62,634 nt of DNA from an actinobacterium SCGC AAA044-N04 (GCA_000378885.1 KB900456.1:484709-547342); one strand, 5' to 3'; positions 26,238-36,862 are shown, counted from the stretch's first letter. A program made the numbers and translations. The notes: a model not told the origin generated them from the letters alone.

Positions 26238-27602
26238 GTGCTCTTATCCGCGCTCAGCGGATTACTTCTCAGCGCAGCATTTGAACCACTAGCGCTGTGG
26301 TGGATTGCACCAATTGCCCTTGCCATAGAAATGTTTGCTCTCACTCGAAATGAACGAAAATATCTCAGTGTTCTAATTTTTGCTCTCACCTTTAATCTTG
26401 GCTTACTGCATTGGACAAGTATCTACGTGGGTTCGGTGCCCTGGATCATTCTTGCTTTCGGATTGAGTATATTTTATTTGCCATTGGTCGCTGTTAAACG
26501 CCTAGGAATCTCATTCTTTCCGCTAATTTTCATCGTTTTGGAAGAGATTCGTAATCGCTTTCCATTTCAAGGTTTTGGTTGGGCCAGAATCGCTTACTCA
26601 CAAGCCGATGCACCGTATGCCAAGATTGCGGCGCACGGGGGAGCGGTCGCTCTTTCTGCCATAACAGTACTCATTGCTCTGTTTCTATTTGGTTTGACGC
26701 AAAAACAACTAAGGATTCTGATACTTCTTCCGCTCTTATTGATTTTTCAACCTATGCATGTGAATACAAATCAATCAATAAATGCATTATTGATCCAAGG
26801 CAATGTTCCTCAGTTAGGTTTGGATTTCAATTCCAGAGCCACAGAAGTTTTCTATAATCACGTGAAAGATACTAAAAAGGCATTACAAGATAATGACAAA
26901 GTCGACTTTATTCTCTGGCCGGAAAACTCAGTAGATGTGGATCCATTTCGCAATCCAGAAGTTTTCGACACACTCAATAGCTATAAACAGCCCCTTATTG
27001 TTGGCGCAATTGTTGGTAAAGGTGAGGAAGTCTTGAACACATCAATATTGTGGACAAAAGATGCACAAAATGTCTATGTGAAGCAGCACCTGACGCCCTT
27101 TGGTGAATACATTCCATTGCGCTCCTTAGCGGGAAAAATTTCACCATTAGTTAATGATGTTCGTGATTTCTCACCTGGAAATGCATCGGTAGTATTTAAA
27201 ATAGGCGCAGCTAAGATTGCTCCTGTAATTTGTTATGAATTACTTGATGATCAGATACTGCAGCAAGCAGCAAAATCTTCCAATTTACTTACCGTTCAAA
27301 CCAATAGTGCAACCTTTGGGGATTCAGCAGAAAGCGCCCAGCAACTTCAGATAACTCGCATTAGAGCTATAGAACATTCAAGGAATGTTTTATCTGTCTC
27401 GACGACTGGATATTCAGCGATCATTGACTACAACGGCAAAGTTCTACAAAAAAGTAATATGGGAACTGCCCAGCATCTTTATGCCACAGTGGGGCTGATA
27501 ACGAGTACATCTCCAAGGGATAGATATGGGGATTGGGCCTTAGTAATCACGCTGATCTGGCTGCTCCTGGTTGCCCGTCGAGCGTATGTATATCGCCGAT
27601 AA
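26238..27602 (+). CDS. lnt: Apolipoprotein N-acyltransferase
   Basis: About 454 aa. N-terminal membrane helices are followed by a periplasmic nitrilase-like domain. The catalytic triad is visible: Glu in LWPENSVD, Lys in KQHLTPFGEY and Cys in PVICYELL. It adds the third acyl chain to lipoproteins. The GTG at 26238 has AGG about 9 nt upstream; a TTG at 26229 overlapping the previous stop is the alternative. It is stand-alone rather than fused to Ppm1 as in mycobacteria. Confidence 0.9.
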   Translation: MLLSALSGLLLSAAFEPLALWWIAPIALAIEMFALTRNERKYLSVLIFALTFNLGLLHWTSIYVGSVPWIILAFGLSIFYLPLVAVKRLGISFFPLIFIVLEEIRNRFPFQGFGWARIAYSQADAPYAKIAAHGGAVALSAITVLIALFLFGLTQKQLRILILLPLLLIFQPMHVNTNQSINALLIQGNVPQLGLDFNSRATEVFYNHVKDTKKALQDNDKVDFILWPENSVDVDPFRNPEVFDTLNSYKQPLIVGAIVGKGEEVLNTSILWTKDAQNVYVKQHLTPFGEYIPLRSLAGKISPLVNDVRDFSPGNASVVFKIGAAKIAPVICYELLDDQILQQAAKSSNLLTVQTNSATFGDSAESAQQLQITRIRAIEHSRNVLSVSTTGYSAIIDYNGKVLQKSNMGTAQHLYATVGLITSTSPRDRYGDWALVITLIWLLLVARRAYVYRR

Positions 27603-27618
27603 GTTACATTATGTAAAG

Positions 27619-30480
27619 TTAGGCAAATTCAGATATCGGTGGGCATGAGCAGATTAGGTTCCTATCCCCGTGCGCTCCATCGATACGTCCTACAGTCGGC
27701 CAGTACTTGCCCTGCATACCGATGATTTCACCGCTCACAAGGCCATTTCGCGATGATGGAAGTCCGCCCACTTCACGTGAGTAAGAGCGATCCCAATTAG
27801 CTGCCAAAACAGATTCAATGGTGTGTGGAGCATGGCGCAGCGCTGACTCCTCCACCGAGATCTTGCCGTCCATAATCTCTTGGATCTCTGCATGAATAGC
27901 AGTCATCGCGGCAATAAAGCGATCAATCTCAGCGATGTCTTCACTTTCAGTTGGCTCAATCATCAGCGTTCCTGCAACAGGAAAGCTCATTGTTGGAGCG
28001 TGGAATCCATAATCCATCAACCGCTTTGCGATGTCATCGACAGTTACGCCACTTACTTTGGTTATCTCTCTGAGATCCAAGATACATTCATGTGCAACAC
28101 GACCATGTTCGCCGGTATAGAGAACGGGAAACATTGGGTTCAACTTTGCAGCCATGTAATTAGCAGACAAAATAGCGATAGATGTTGCAAGAGTTAACCC
28201 TTCCCCACCCATCATGCGAATGTAAGCCCAAGAAATGGGCAAAATGCTTGCAGAACCAAATGGCGCAGCACTAATTGGTCCAGGCCCAGTTGCAGGTCCC
28301 GCTAATTCATCGAGTGGATGATTTGGCAAAAATGGTGCTAAGTGTGAACGGCAAATAACCGGTCCAACACCTGGTCCCCCGCCACCATGTGGAATACAAA
28401 ATGTTTTATGCAAATTCAAGTGCGAAACATCAGCGCCAAACTTTCCAGGTTGAGCTAAACCAACCAAGGCATTCAGGTTCGCTCCATCAACGTAAACTTG
28501 ACCACCTGCATCATGAACTAGGCCACACAGCTCAGTAATAGCTGATTCGAAAACACCATGGGTGGATGGGTAGGTGACCATGATTGCTGCCAAAGTCTGG
28601 GCATGATCGGCAATTTTGGCCTTTAAATCTTCAATACTGACGTTTCCATGTGCATCGCATTCAACAACAACTACCTGCATTCCAGCCATAACCGCACTAG
28701 CAGCATTGGTTCCATGGGCAGAACTTGGAATCAAACAAATAGTCCGGCCCTGCTCACCACGTGAATCGTGATAATTGCGAATAGCTAGAAGACCTGCAAA
28801 CTCCCCCTGGCTACCGGCATTAGGTTGCAATGAAACTGCGTCATAGCCAGTTATTTTCACTAACCAATCAGAGAGTTGGGCAATAAGTTCGCGAGAGCCT
28901 GCGTTCTGCTTTGCTGGTGCAAATGGGTGAAGTGAAGAAAATTCAGGCCATGTCACAGCTTCCATCTCAGTGGTTGCATTGAGCTTCATCGTGCAAGAAC
29001 CCAACGGAATCATGGTGCGATCTAAGGCTAAGTCACGATCTGAGAGTGTGCGCAAATATCGAAGCATGGAAGTTTCAGAGCGCATGGTGTTAAAAATTGG
29101 GTGCCGAAGATACGTCGAATTGCGCACGGCTGAATCTGGGATTGATGTACCGGCAACCCCTACTGCCCCACCACCAAAGATCTCACACAGATCCCTAAGC
29201 ATTGTTGCATCGGTAGTTTCATCTAGAGAAACTCCAACATGGGTTGCATCAATTCTCTTCAAGTTGATTTTTTTAGCATCAGCTTTTTGATGTAGATCTG
29301 CAGCGTCTTTGACTTTGATAACCAACGTGTCGAAATAATGGGAGTGGACCACAGTATGACCAGATGCGGTAACCGAGTTCGCTAATTCTTGTGTCTGTCG
29401 ATTAACCCTTGAGGCAATAGTTTTCAACCCCGTTGGTCCATGCCACATCGCATAGAAGGCACTCATGACGGCTAATAAAACTTGAGCCGTGCAAATATTG
29501 CTCGTGGCTTTATCACGGCGGATATGTTGCTCACGAGTTTGCAAAGCTAAACGAAACGCTGGATTTCCATGTGAATCAACACTCTGACCAATCAAACGAC
29601 CTGGTAGAGATCGCTCTAAGCCTTCGCGAACTGACATGAAACCAGCGTGTGGTCCGCCAAAGCCCATAGGAACTCCAAAGCGCTGGGCGGAGCCAACTGC
29701 AATATCTGCGCCCCACTCCCCTGGTGGCTTTATGAGTGTGAGTGCAAGTAAATCAGTTGCAGCAATGAGCAAACCTTCTTTTGAATGCACCCACGTTGCA
29801 AGTTGGCTGTAATCAATAATTTCACCACGTGTGTTTGGATACTGAACAAGAACACCGAAAACATCGTTGTTAGTTGGGTTCTTTGAAAGATCAACTACTT
29901 CAACAGTGATGCCCTGTGGTTTTGCACGTGTTTGAACAACTGCAATCGTCTGAGGATGAACGTTGATATCAATGAGAAAGACAGCATCATCACTGCCCTT
30001 ATAAACGCGGCGGGCTAAGGTCATGGCCTCAGCTGCAGCTGTGCCTTCATCTAACATAGAAGCATTAGCAATAGAGAGAGCGGTCAGATCACAAACAGCA
30101 GTCTGAAATGCAAACAGCGCTTCTAAGCGCCCTTGTGAAATCTCTGGTTGGTAGGGCGTGTAAGCGGTGTACCACGCTGGGTTTTCTAAAACATTTCGCA
30201 AAATAACTGGCGGAGTAATTGTTCCGTAATACCCAGTGCCTATTGCATTTCGATAAACATCATTTTTATCGGCTAGCGCACGCAATTCTGCAATGGCATC
30301 AACTTCATTAAGGGCCGTTGGAAGTGTTTGACTTAATCGTTGGGTGATTGCAATGTTCTCAGGAACGACATCAGCAATAAAATCTGCCATCGATGAATAA
30401 CCAAGTTCGATCAACATTGTTTGTGCTTGATCCTCTGACGGACCAATGTGGCGACGTGAAAATGCGTCGTAATCAACCAT
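27619..30480 (-). CDS. gcvP: Glycine dehydrogenase (P protein of glycine cleavage system)
   Basis: 953 aa, both halves in one chain. The PLP lysine lies in [18 protein letters not shown]; the glycine-rich region follows. It decarboxylates glycine and passes the aminomethyl group to the lipoyl-Lys of GcvH, encoded 2.4 kb upstream on the same strand. The start at 30480 ([13 protein letters not shown]) fits the family; the seven extra upstream codons do not. gcvT is not in the window. Confidence 0.96.
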   Translation of the reverse strand: MVDYDAFSRRHIGPSEDQAQTMLIELGYSSMADFIADVVPENIAITQRLSQTLPTALNEVDAIAELRALADKNDVYRNAIGTGYYGTITPPVILRNVLENPAWYTAYTPYQPEISQGRLEALFAFQTAVCDLTALSIANASMLDEGTAAAEAMTLARRVYKGSDDAVFLIDINVHPQTIAVVQTRAKPQGITVEVVDLSKNPTNNDVFGVLVQYPNTRGEIIDYSQLATWVHSKEGLLIAATDLLALTLIKPPGEWGADIAVGSAQRFGVPMGFGGPHAGFMSVREGLERSLPGRLIGQSVDSHGNPAFRLALQTREQHIRRDKATSNICTAQVLLAVMSAFYAMWHGPTGLKTIASRVNRQTQELANSVTASGHTVVHSHYFDTLVIKVKDAADLHQKADAKKINLKRIDATHVGVSLDETTDATMLRDLCEIFGGGAVGVAGTSIPDSAVRNSTYLRHPIFNTMRSETSMLRYLRTLSDRDLALDRTMIPLGSCTMKLNATTEMEAVTWPEFSSLHPFAPAKQNAGSRELIAQLSDWLVKITGYDAVSLQPNAGSQGEFAGLLAIRNYHDSRGEQGRTICLIPSSAHGTNAASAVMAGMQVVVVECDAHGNVSIEDLKAKIADHAQTLAAIMVTYPSTHGVFESAITELCGLVHDAGGQVYVDGANLNALVGLAQPGKFGADVSHLNLHKTFCIPHGGGGPGVGPVICRSHLAPFLPNHPLDELAGPATGPGPISAAPFGSASILPISWAYIRMMGGEGLTLATSIAILSANYMAAKLNPMFPVLYTGEHGRVAHECILDLREITKVSGVTVDDIAKRLMDYGFHAPTMSFPVAGTLMIEPTESEDIAEIDRFIAAMTAIHAEIQEIMDGKISVEESALRHAPHTIESVLAANWDRSYSREVGGLPSSRNGLVSGEIIGMQGKYWPTVGRIDGAHGDRNLICSCPPISEFA

Positions 30481-30506
30481 GGACAAACATCCCCTACCCA
30501 TACAAG

Positions 30507-30524
30507 CGGGCCATCAGTGGCCCG
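30507..30524. other. Perfect hairpin in the gap before gcvP
   Basis: CGGGCCA and TGGCCCG pair over 7 bp with a 4-nt loop, between the MerR gene and gcvP. No T-run follows on the minus strand, so it is more likely a leader or processing element than a strong terminator. Confidence 0.5.
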
Positions 30525-30546
30525 AATGAGTTAAGAATATGTCTTT

Positions 30547-31047
30547 TTATGCGCCTTTGCTCTTGCGACGAAGAGAGAGTTCATCGTTAGATTCAACACC
30601 CACGCTTTGACCACTGACTTCACCCTGCAAAAGAGAGAGTGAACCCTCAACCTCATGCCAGACTTTTCCGACCGCAATCCCAAAGACACCTTGGCCGCCA
30701 GCTAGTAGGTCGATGATCTCATCAGGACTTGCGCACTCATAAATAGATGCGCCATCACTCATCAACGTCATGCTCTCCAGCTCTGTCACTCCCCTGCTGC
30801 GCAGGTGATCAACAGCGGTGCGAATGTTTTGAAGTGAAACTCCAGCATCCAAAAGGCGCTTAACAATTTTTAATACGAGAATGTCTCTAAACCCATACAG
30901 GCGTTGAGTTCCAGAACCACTTGCTGTTCTAATGCTTGGTTCTACTAAACCTGTTCGTGCCCAATAATCTAGCTGGCGATATGTAATACCGGCGGCAGAA
31001 CATGCAGTAGCGCCACGGTAGCCAATTTCTAGTTCCTGGGAAGTCAC
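30547..31047 (-). CDS. MerR-family regulator (Rv1830/McdR-like)
   Basis: 166 aa. The MerR winged-helix region is ITYRQLDYWARTGLVEPS, then QRLYGFRDILVLKIV and a helical segment. The position between DUF151 and gcvP matches the mycobacterial regulator Rv1830, reported to act on cell division. The start is GTG. A promoter with an inverted repeat in its spacer lies 33-61 nt upstream, suggesting autoregulation. Confidence 0.9.
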   Translation of the reverse strand: MTSQELEIGYRGATACSAAGITYRQLDYWARTGLVEPSIRTASGSGTQRLYGFRDILVLKIVKRLLDAGVSLQNIRTAVDHLRSRGVTELESMTLMSDGASIYECASPDEIIDLLAGGQGVFGIAVGKVWHEVEGSLSLLQGEVSGQSVGVESNDELSLRRKSKGA

Positions 31048-31079
31048 GGGGAAACTCGTTTCTCTTGGGGAGTGATGTA

Positions 31080-31108
31080 AATCTAGGGCAGCAACGCCCT
31101 GCCTTCAA
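31080..31108 (-). promoter_or_regulatory. Promoter with inverted repeat upstream of the MerR gene
   Basis: On the minus strand -35 TTGAAG and -10 TAGATT are separated by 17 bp. GGCAG and CTGCC form an inverted repeat inside the spacer, the place where MerR proteins usually bind. A second short palindrome (GACCG-aca-CGGTC) lies just upstream. Confidence 0.5.
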
Positions 31109-31155
31109 TGACCGACACGGTCGAAACCTCTACTAGAGATTGAGGGTTTGGGCCT

Positions 31156-31650
31156 CTACCCCGCAAAATCCTCTGGGTTGATCTGATCCAAAAACTCTCT
31201 AAAGCGTTCCACTTCCTGGTTCTCATCCCCTGGCGCGGCCTCGGCCGGAATCTCTATTCCGATTTCATCGAGTAGTTCAGAGCTGGCCAAAATGTTTGCT
31301 GCTGCCCTAAGGGCTAGTGCAATGGCATCTGAAGGTCTGGCAGAGATGGTGTGGGTAGTGTCAGCGCTATCTCGCAGGATGAGGTTGGCATAGAAAACGC
31401 CCTCATCAATATGAGTCACATGCACCGCAGTCAATGTGGCATCTAGTTCTTCGACAATGTTTTGAGTTAAATCATGCGTCAATGGCCTTGGTGGTTGCAC
31501 CCCCTGCTGAGCAAAGGCGATTGCAGTGGCTTCAACTGCGCCCACCCAGATTGGCAGAAAGCGAGAACCATCGATCTCTTTGAGCAAGACGATGGGCTGA
31601 TTGGAAGGCATCTCGACTCGAACGCCGATGACCTCCATAGAAATCATCAT
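31156..31650 (-). CDS. DUF151 / bifunctional nuclease domain protein
   Basis: 164 aa. The N-terminus MEVIGVRVEMPSNQPIVLL and LPIWVGAVEATAIAFA are characteristic of the DUF151 family (Rv1829 in mycobacteria). RPSDAIALALR is the other conserved block. The acidic C-terminus ends in a short helix. Nuclease activity is reported for some family members; the role here is unknown. Three ATG codons cluster at the start (31650, 31647, 31638). Confidence 0.9.
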   Translation of the reverse strand: MMISMEVIGVRVEMPSNQPIVLLKEIDGSRFLPIWVGAVEATAIAFAQQGVQPPRPLTHDLTQNIVEELDATLTAVHVTHIDEGVFYANLILRDSADTTHTISARPSDAIALALRAAANILASSELLDEIGIEIPAEAAPGDENQEVERFREFLDQINPEDFAG

Positions 31651-31653
31651 CGG

Positions 31654-32379
31654 TTATGAGCGAAGGCGATGAAGCCCGCCGCGAACAAGTGCTGCGTGCA
31701 GACGAATAGAGAGCGAGGCAATTTCCTTTTGAACTTCTTCAGCCCGGGCCTTTGAATCTGCACCCTTTTGGCGAGTCAATGGTGTGATGACTTGCTCAAT
31801 CAAACCAATCTCACGATCTGCTGCTGATTTAAATGATCGCAAATGGCGCGCTTCGATTCCAAAACCTGCCATCTCCGTAACAGCCTTAGCAATTGCTAGC
31901 GCATCACCGTCGTAGTGACGACCACGAATTGTAATAAGGCCATAGCCTTCCAATTCAACAAGCTGTTCTTCCTTTAATCCTGAGTTCTTCAAAAGCTCAT
32001 CGCGAGACAAACGCATCTCTGATACTTCACCAAAGGTGCTCGGTGCCATCTCGCCATCAATTGTTGCAAGGCCCAGAGTTGGTCGCGGTGCTGGAACTGA
32101 ACCAGTAGCAGCTGGAACCAGGCCACGATCGATTGCATCTAAATTATCTTTGATTACTTTCAGAGGTAGGTACTGATCGCGCTGGGCTAGTAAGACATAG
32201 CGCAGACGCTCTAGATCAGAAGTTGTGAACTTGCGGTAACCCGATGGTGTTCTCTGCGGCTCAATCAAACCTTCAGATTCCAAGAAGCGAATCTTTGAGA
32301 TTGTTATATCTGTGAAATCTGGGCGAAGTCTGTTGAGAACTTCACCAATGCTCAGATATGCGCGAGCTGGAACTGCCAT
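31654..32379 (-). CDS. ftsR: MerR-family regulator FtsR
   Basis: 241 aa. The MerR HTH is YLSIGEVLNRLRPDFTDITI, followed by IRFLESEGLIEPQRTPSGYR. A long C-terminal effector-like region ends in coiled-coil. Its place directly after garA matches Rv1828 and the corynebacterial FtsR, an activator of ftsZ. The DUF151 gene starts 3 bp downstream, so they are co-transcribed. Confidence 0.92.
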   Translation of the reverse strand: MAVPARAYLSIGEVLNRLRPDFTDITISKIRFLESEGLIEPQRTPSGYRKFTTSDLERLRYVLLAQRDQYLPLKVIKDNLDAIDRGLVPAATGSVPAPRPTLGLATIDGEMAPSTFGEVSEMRLSRDELLKNSGLKEEQLVELEGYGLITIRGRHYDGDALAIAKAVTEMAGFGIEARHLRSFKSAADREIGLIEQVITPLTRQKGADSKARAEEVQKEIASLSIRLHAALVRGGLHRLRS

Positions 32380-32395
32380 CTTGATTCTCCCCTAA

Positions 32396-32845
32396 TTATT
32401 TTCTGCCAGAAACAAAGAGCAGATGAAACTTGCCGATTTGAATCTGATCTCCGGAATGTAAAACTTGTTCTGATACTGAAACGTTGTTGACATAGGTGCC
32501 ATTTAAAGAACCACTATCTTTGAGAGAAAATCCCACAGAGGAACTTTCAATCTTTGCGTGAGATCTTGAAACAGTTACGTCGTCTAAGAAAACATCACTT
32601 GCAGATGAGCGACCAATGCTGGCGCCTTGAGCGGTAATCAAGAATCTAGAACCAAGATTTGATCCTCGATTAATAATCACCATTGCTTTTTCTGCTGACT
32701 GTGCAATTTCTTCGATAATGCTGCGATCTGGTGCTGAGACAGTGGCTAGAAACTCATCAAGGGCTCCAACGGGGGAATCACTGGCTGTGCGCAGACCTAG
32801 GTGCAACGTGGTGGTGAGTTCGCTGGGCGTTTGTTCTGCCTTCAC
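32396..32845 (-). CDS. garA: FHA-domain metabolic regulator GarA/OdhI
   Basis: 149 aa. Residues about 70-145 form an FHA domain with conserved GRSSASDVFLDDVTVSRSHA and SLNGTYVN. In mycobacteria and corynebacteria this protein inhibits 2-oxoglutarate dehydrogenase until a protein kinase phosphorylates an ETTS motif at its N-terminus. Here the N-terminus reads SELTTTLHLG, so a threonine cluster exists but the motif has diverged. GTG at 32845 is chosen because AGGAGG lies about 9 nt upstream. Confidence 0.9.
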   Translation of the reverse strand: MKAEQTPSELTTTLHLGLRTASDSPVGALDEFLATVSAPDRSIIEEIAQSAEKAMVIINRGSNLGSRFLITAQGASIGRSSASDVFLDDVTVSRSHAKIESSSVGFSLKDSGSLNGTYVNNVSVSEQVLHSGDQIQIGKFHLLFVSGRK

Positions 32846-32904
32846 TTTTCTCTCCTCCTTCACCGTCAACCTGAGGCTGACACTAAAGGGGTGAGAGGCT
32901 TTGG

Positions 32905-33279
32905 TCAAGCCGTAATTTGGCCGTAACCCGCAGCATCTAGCAGATCCGAAGGCGCCGCTGAGACCTCAACCTTGACCAACCAGCCAGCTCCATAAGGATC
33001 ACTATTAACAAGCTCTGGGGTTTGGGACAGTGCGCCGTTAATTTCACTTACGACACCGCTCACGGCTGCGAAAATCTCAGATACTGATTTTGTGGATTCA
33101 ATTTCACCGCACACTTTGCCTGCAGTCAATGTTTCTCCAACTTTAGGTAGCTGCACATACACGATGTCACCAAGTGCGCCTTGCGCAAAGTCTGTAATTC
33201 CCATTGTGTAAAGATTTCCAGATGAACTTACCCACTCATGCTCTTTGGTGTACTGCAAACCTTCAGGAATTGATGACAC
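32905..33279 (-). CDS. gcvH: Glycine cleavage system H protein
   Basis: 124 aa lipoyl carrier. The lipoylation lysine lies in GEIESTKSVSEIFAA; FAQGALGDIVYVQLP and the C-terminal GAGWLVKVE are conserved. It overlaps the end of the phosphatidyltransferase gene by 17 bp and precedes garA. GcvH here and gcvP downstream imply coordinated glycine catabolism with the GarA control point. Confidence 0.95.
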   Translation of the reverse strand: MSSIPEGLQYTKEHEWVSSSGNLYTMGITDFAQGALGDIVYVQLPKVGETLTAGKVCGEIESTKSVSEIFAAVSGVVSEINGALSQTPELVNSDPYGAGWLVKVEVSAAPSDLLDAAGYGQITA

Positions 33280-33835
33280 GTGATCCTCTTATCTGCGAAA
33301 AACCTTCGCGTCCATAACTTATACCTGTAGCAATGTAGAGGGCAATCCCCCAGATGGCAAAACTCCACCCCAAAACAAATGCGGTCGTGCCCAGAGGTGT
33401 ATCGCTTTTGGCTAAGAGCAAAAACGGAAAGGCATACATGAGGTTGAACGTTGCTGCCTTGCCCAAATAGGTAACGGTGAAAGGGGCGTGACCTTTGGCT
33501 TTCATCACAACTGTAATGAGGCCAAGTGCGAGATCACGGGCAATGAGTAAAACAATGATCCAAGCCGGAACAATGTCGCGGACCAAGAACACAATCAGAA
33601 TCGTCAAGATGTAGAGGCGATCAATGGCTGGATCGGCTAACTCTCCAAAGCGAGAAGTTTGATTCCAAGCTCTAGCTAACTTGCCATCAAAGTAATCGGT
33701 GGCTCCCCCGATTGCTAAAACCACAATCGCCCAACCATCAGCCTTACTAGAAAGAGTGAGATAAACAAAAAGTGGAATACCTAGAAAGCGCAGAAATGTA
33801 AGAGCATTAGGAATGGAGAGAAGCGATGAATTCAT
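33263..33835 (-). CDS. CDP-alcohol phosphatidyltransferase (PgsA-like)
   Basis: 190 aa membrane enzyme. The catalytic signature is complete: DYFDGKLAR, then Gly and the two Asp in RFGELADPAID. Four to five membrane helices. The position matches mycobacterial pgsA2 (Rv1822) before gcvH; the product could be phosphatidylglycerophosphate or a related lipid. Confidence 0.9.
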   Translation of the reverse strand: MNSSLLSIPNALTFLRFLGIPLFVYLTLSSKADGWAIVVLAIGGATDYFDGKLARAWNQTSRFGELADPAIDRLYILTILIVFLVRDIVPAWIIVLLIARDLALGLITVVMKAKGHAPFTVTYLGKAATFNLMYAFPFLLLAKSDTPLGTTAFVLGWSFAIWGIALYIATGISYGREGFSQIRGSRVINS

Positions 33836-33838
33836 AAC

Positions 33839-35794
33839 TTACTCTCGCTCTTTAACCCTGATCGCTACTTGCACTGGAGTGCCAGGAAATGAGAACTCCT
33901 CACGCAATCTACGTTCAATAAAGCGGCGATATGAGGCCTCAATCCAACCATTAGAAAAGACGACAAATTTTGGAGGAGCGATTCCAGCCTGGGTGGCGTA
34001 GTACACCTTGGGTTGCTTGCCGCCACGAACCGGAGGCGGAGTTGCACCAATGAGAGCTCCGAGGAACGAGTTGAGTTTGGCCGTCGGAACTCGCTTTTCC
34101 CAACTATCAAGTGCTGTGCGAAGAGCAGGTGCCAGACGATCTCGGTGCCAGCCAGTCTTGGCAGCCACGTTTACTCGTTGGGCCCACTCGACTTGATCCA
34201 GATGGCGATCGATTTCGCGATCCAACTGATCCCGACGGTCCTCATCCACTAGATCCCACTTATTCATCACGATAACCATGGCTTTTCCAGCCTCTTCCAC
34301 CATGGTGATGACACGCAAATCTTGTTCCGTAATTGGCTCTGAAGCATCCAGAACTACTACAGCCACCTCACAGCGCTCAAGGGCTGTCTGTGTGCGAAGG
34401 GATGCGTAGTAATCAGTACCTGATGCCTGGTTAGCGCGCTTTTTTAATCCCGCGGTGTCGATAAATCTCCAGATCGACCCACCAAATTCAATTAACTCAT
34501 CAACTGGATCTCTAGTTGTTCCGGCAACATCATCAACGATGGATCTGTTCTCTCCAGCTAGAGCATTTAGCAAAGATGACTTACCCACATTTGGTCGACC
34601 AATGAGTGCGACTTTGCGGTAACCATCTTGTGTTTGCGCTCCTCCAACTTCAGGAAGCTCAGCAACAATGTGGTCAAGTAAATCTCCAGAGCCACGGCCA
34701 TGAAGTGCTGAAACAAAATATGGTTCACCAAGACCTAAGGACCATAATCCGTGCGCTTCAGATTCTTCGCGCTCTCCATCAACTTTGTTACCAATTAAAA
34801 TCAAAGGCTTCTTTGCTTTGCGCAAGTGCTGAACCAAAATGTCATCTTCATCTAATGCACCAACTTGTGCATCAAGAACAAATGCCAGTACATCGGCTTC
34901 TTGCATTGCAATTTCAGCACCGGCGCTTACTTGCACAGAGATGCCGTCAGGTTTTGCTTCCCAACCGCCTGTGTCCATAATGATGAATCGACGTCCACCC
35001 CACTCGCACTCATACTGAACACGATCGCGTGTAACACCTGGTGTGTCTTCAACAATTGCTTCTCTGCGTCCTAAGAAACGATTAATCAAAGTTGATTTAC
35101 CAACGTTAGGTCGGCCCAATATGGCAACAATCGGAAGTCCAAGGAGTGAGCGTTGGCGAAGTAGTTCCCAAATTCGCTCTACAGTCTCATCAAGATCCAG
35201 ATTCGTCGAATCAACCTCAACTGCATCAAATGCCATGGCTAGCGGTGAAACCGTGCGCGTTGAGTCAATGAAATCGCGGTTTTCCAGTGAGCTCTTCACA
35301 TCCACAGATTTATCTTCGGTTTCATTCTCGCGGCGATATGCGCGGGCATCTAAATCAGCTGTTAGATATATCTTTAAGGCTGCATCAGGAACCACAACCG
35401 TTCCTATATCGCGTCCCTCAACAACAATTCCGCGTGGTGCCTGAGAAATAATATTGCGTTGAATTGCAAGGAGTTCTTCACGAATCTGTGGCATTGCACT
35501 AATGCGACTTACATTCTCTGTTACCGATGTTCCACGAATTGCATGAGTAATTTGCGTGTCACCCGCAAACACATCCGGTGAATTGGGATCAGAGACAAAT
35601 CTAATTGGCGCACTCTTGAGTGCTTTCAGAATTGCGTCTGCTTCGCTGCAACTATTTTCTAATGCAACCCAAGTAACTGCGCGGTAGAGCGCACCGGTAT
35701 CCAAATAATTCCATCCAGCACGAATTGCAATAGCTTTAGAAGTACTGGATTTACCTGCGCCACTCGGGCCATCAATTGCTACGACTATGCCCAT
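33839..35794 (-). CDS. cmk-der: Bifunctional cytidylate kinase - GTPase Der fusion
   Basis: 651 aa. Residues 1 to about 215 are CMP kinase (P-loop [18 protein letters not shown]). From about 222 the Der GTPase begins with two G domains ([12 protein letters not shown] and [17 protein letters not shown] and MNKWD) and a C-terminal KH-like domain. The joining is in frame with no internal stop. Cmk makes CDP; Der acts in 50S subunit maturation. cmk and der are adjacent separate genes in mycobacteria, and the fusion is known in other actinobacteria. It lies 15 bp after tyrA. Confidence 0.94.
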   Translation of the reverse strand: MGIVVAIDGPSGAGKSSTSKAIAIRAGWNYLDTGALYRAVTWVALENSCSEADAILKALKSAPIRFVSDPNSPDVFAGDTQITHAIRGTSVTENVSRISAMPQIREELLAIQRNIISQAPRGIVVEGRDIGTVVVPDAALKIYLTADLDARAYRRENETEDKSVDVKSSLENRDFIDSTRTVSPLAMAFDAVEVDSTNLDLDETVERIWELLRQRSLLGLPIVAILGRPNVGKSTLINRFLGRREAIVEDTPGVTRDRVQYECEWGGRRFIIMDTGGWEAKPDGISVQVSAGAEIAMQEADVLAFVLDAQVGALDEDDILVQHLRKAKKPLILIGNKVDGEREESEAHGLWSLGLGEPYFVSALHGRGSGDLLDHIVAELPEVGGAQTQDGYRKVALIGRPNVGKSSLLNALAGENRSIVDDVAGTTRDPVDELIEFGGSIWRFIDTAGLKKRANQASGTDYYASLRTQTALERCEVAVVVLDASEPITEQDLRVITMVEEAGKAMVIVMNKWDLVDEDRRDQLDREIDRHLDQVEWAQRVNVAAKTGWHRDRLAPALRTALDSWEKRVPTAKLNSFLGALIGATPPPVRGGKQPKVYYATQAGIAPPKFVVFSNGWIEASYRRFIERRLREEFSFPGTPVQVAIRVKERE

Positions 35795-35809
35795 GTGATG
35801 AGCCTACTT

Positions 35810-36862
35810 CTATTTACGAACCGGATGAACGTTCCACCCGATTGATGAGAGATGAGCTGATAACTTAACTGCATCATCGGCAGAAAGTGCCAAAGTGATC
35901 AATGCATTGAGTTGTCCCGGAGAGTGTTCAATTGCTAAATCTTCAACGTTTACTGACATCGCAGCGCATTCATTAAAGATTGCTCCCAATTGACCTGGTT
36001 TGTCATCGATAACGATTGGAAGGTAGGTGTATTCACGTGCTTTTCCACCATGTTTACCCGGAATCAGATTTCTTCCATCACGACCTTTACGCATAAAGTC
36101 CGCGATTTTCTCTTGATCATCAATTGAACCAATCATTACGCCTAACTCTTGATGAAGAGTGGTGAGCAAATCTTTCAATTCTCTAGAATTTGAACTGATG
36201 ATTTCTTTCCATAAATTCTCATCCGAGGCTGCAATGCGAGTTGTGTCGCGAAGTCCGGCCCCAGCAAGGTCTAACCATTCAGGGGCAACGCCATGGAGTG
36301 AGCCTGCCAAAAGGGTGGCGGTTATCTGCGGAAGGTGAGAAACCCGGGCAACGGCGGCATCGTGGGAAGGTGCATCTAGTTCCACACAGGTTGCCCCAAG
36401 TAGCTGGATGAGCCATTTAACTTTTGCCAATGCCTCAGGACCAGTCTGTGAGTCTGGAGTGATGATCCAGCTTCTAGAAAGAAAGAGATCACCGCGGGCA
36501 GACTCTGCTCCCCCAACCTCACGGCCAGCCATTGGGTGGCTACCAACAAATTGCCTCAAAGGTAGCTTTGATGCCTTAACCTTTTCTAGAGGTTCAACTT
36601 TTACGCTAGATACATCCATAAACGTCGAGTTTGGGTTTAGTGCATACTGCTCATTAATGACCTGGGATAGGGCTCTAAGCGGTGTTGCCAGGATAATCAG
36701 CTCTGGGTCGGAGACAGAAGTAGAACCTGTTAAATCCCGTGCCAAAGCCTGACTGCGGCTATCTACGTCGATCATTTCAACCGCGATGTTTTTGGCTGCA
36801 AGAGCCAACCCGATGGAAGTGCCTATCAGGCCAGCCCCCACAATTCGAACCGAGCGCACCAT
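35810..36862 (-). CDS. tyrA: Prephenate dehydrogenase with ACT domain
   Basis: 350 aa. The NAD-binding motif is GAGLIGTSIGLALA; the catalytic His region is VGSHPMAGRE. The C-terminal about 75 residues (PIVIDDKPGQLGAIFNECAA onward) form an ACT domain for tyrosine feedback. It converts prephenate to 4-hydroxyphenylpyruvate. Start and aroH stop overlap by 1 nt, so the two are translationally coupled. Confidence 0.94.
   Translation of the reverse strand: MVRSVRIVGAGLIGTSIGLALAAKNIAVEMIDVDSRSQALARDLTGSTSVSDPELIILATPLRALSQVINEQYALNPNSTFMDVSSVKVEPLEKVKASKLPLRQFVGSHPMAGREVGGAESARGDLFLSRSWIITPDSQTGPEALAKVKWLIQLLGATCVELDAPSHDAAVARVSHLPQITATLLAGSLHGVAPEWLDLAGAGLRDTTRIAASDENLWKEIISSNSRELKDLLTTLHQELGVMIGSIDDQEKIADFMRKGRDGRNLIPGKHGGKAREYTYLPIVIDDKPGQLGAIFNECAAMSVNVEDLAIEHSPGQLNALITLALSADDAVKLSAHLSSIGWNVHPVRK

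Noticed and set aside
30481..30546. Possible glycine riboswitch before gcvP
   Set aside because: The gap is only about 66 nt with one hairpin; the paired aptamer architecture and conserved core are absent.
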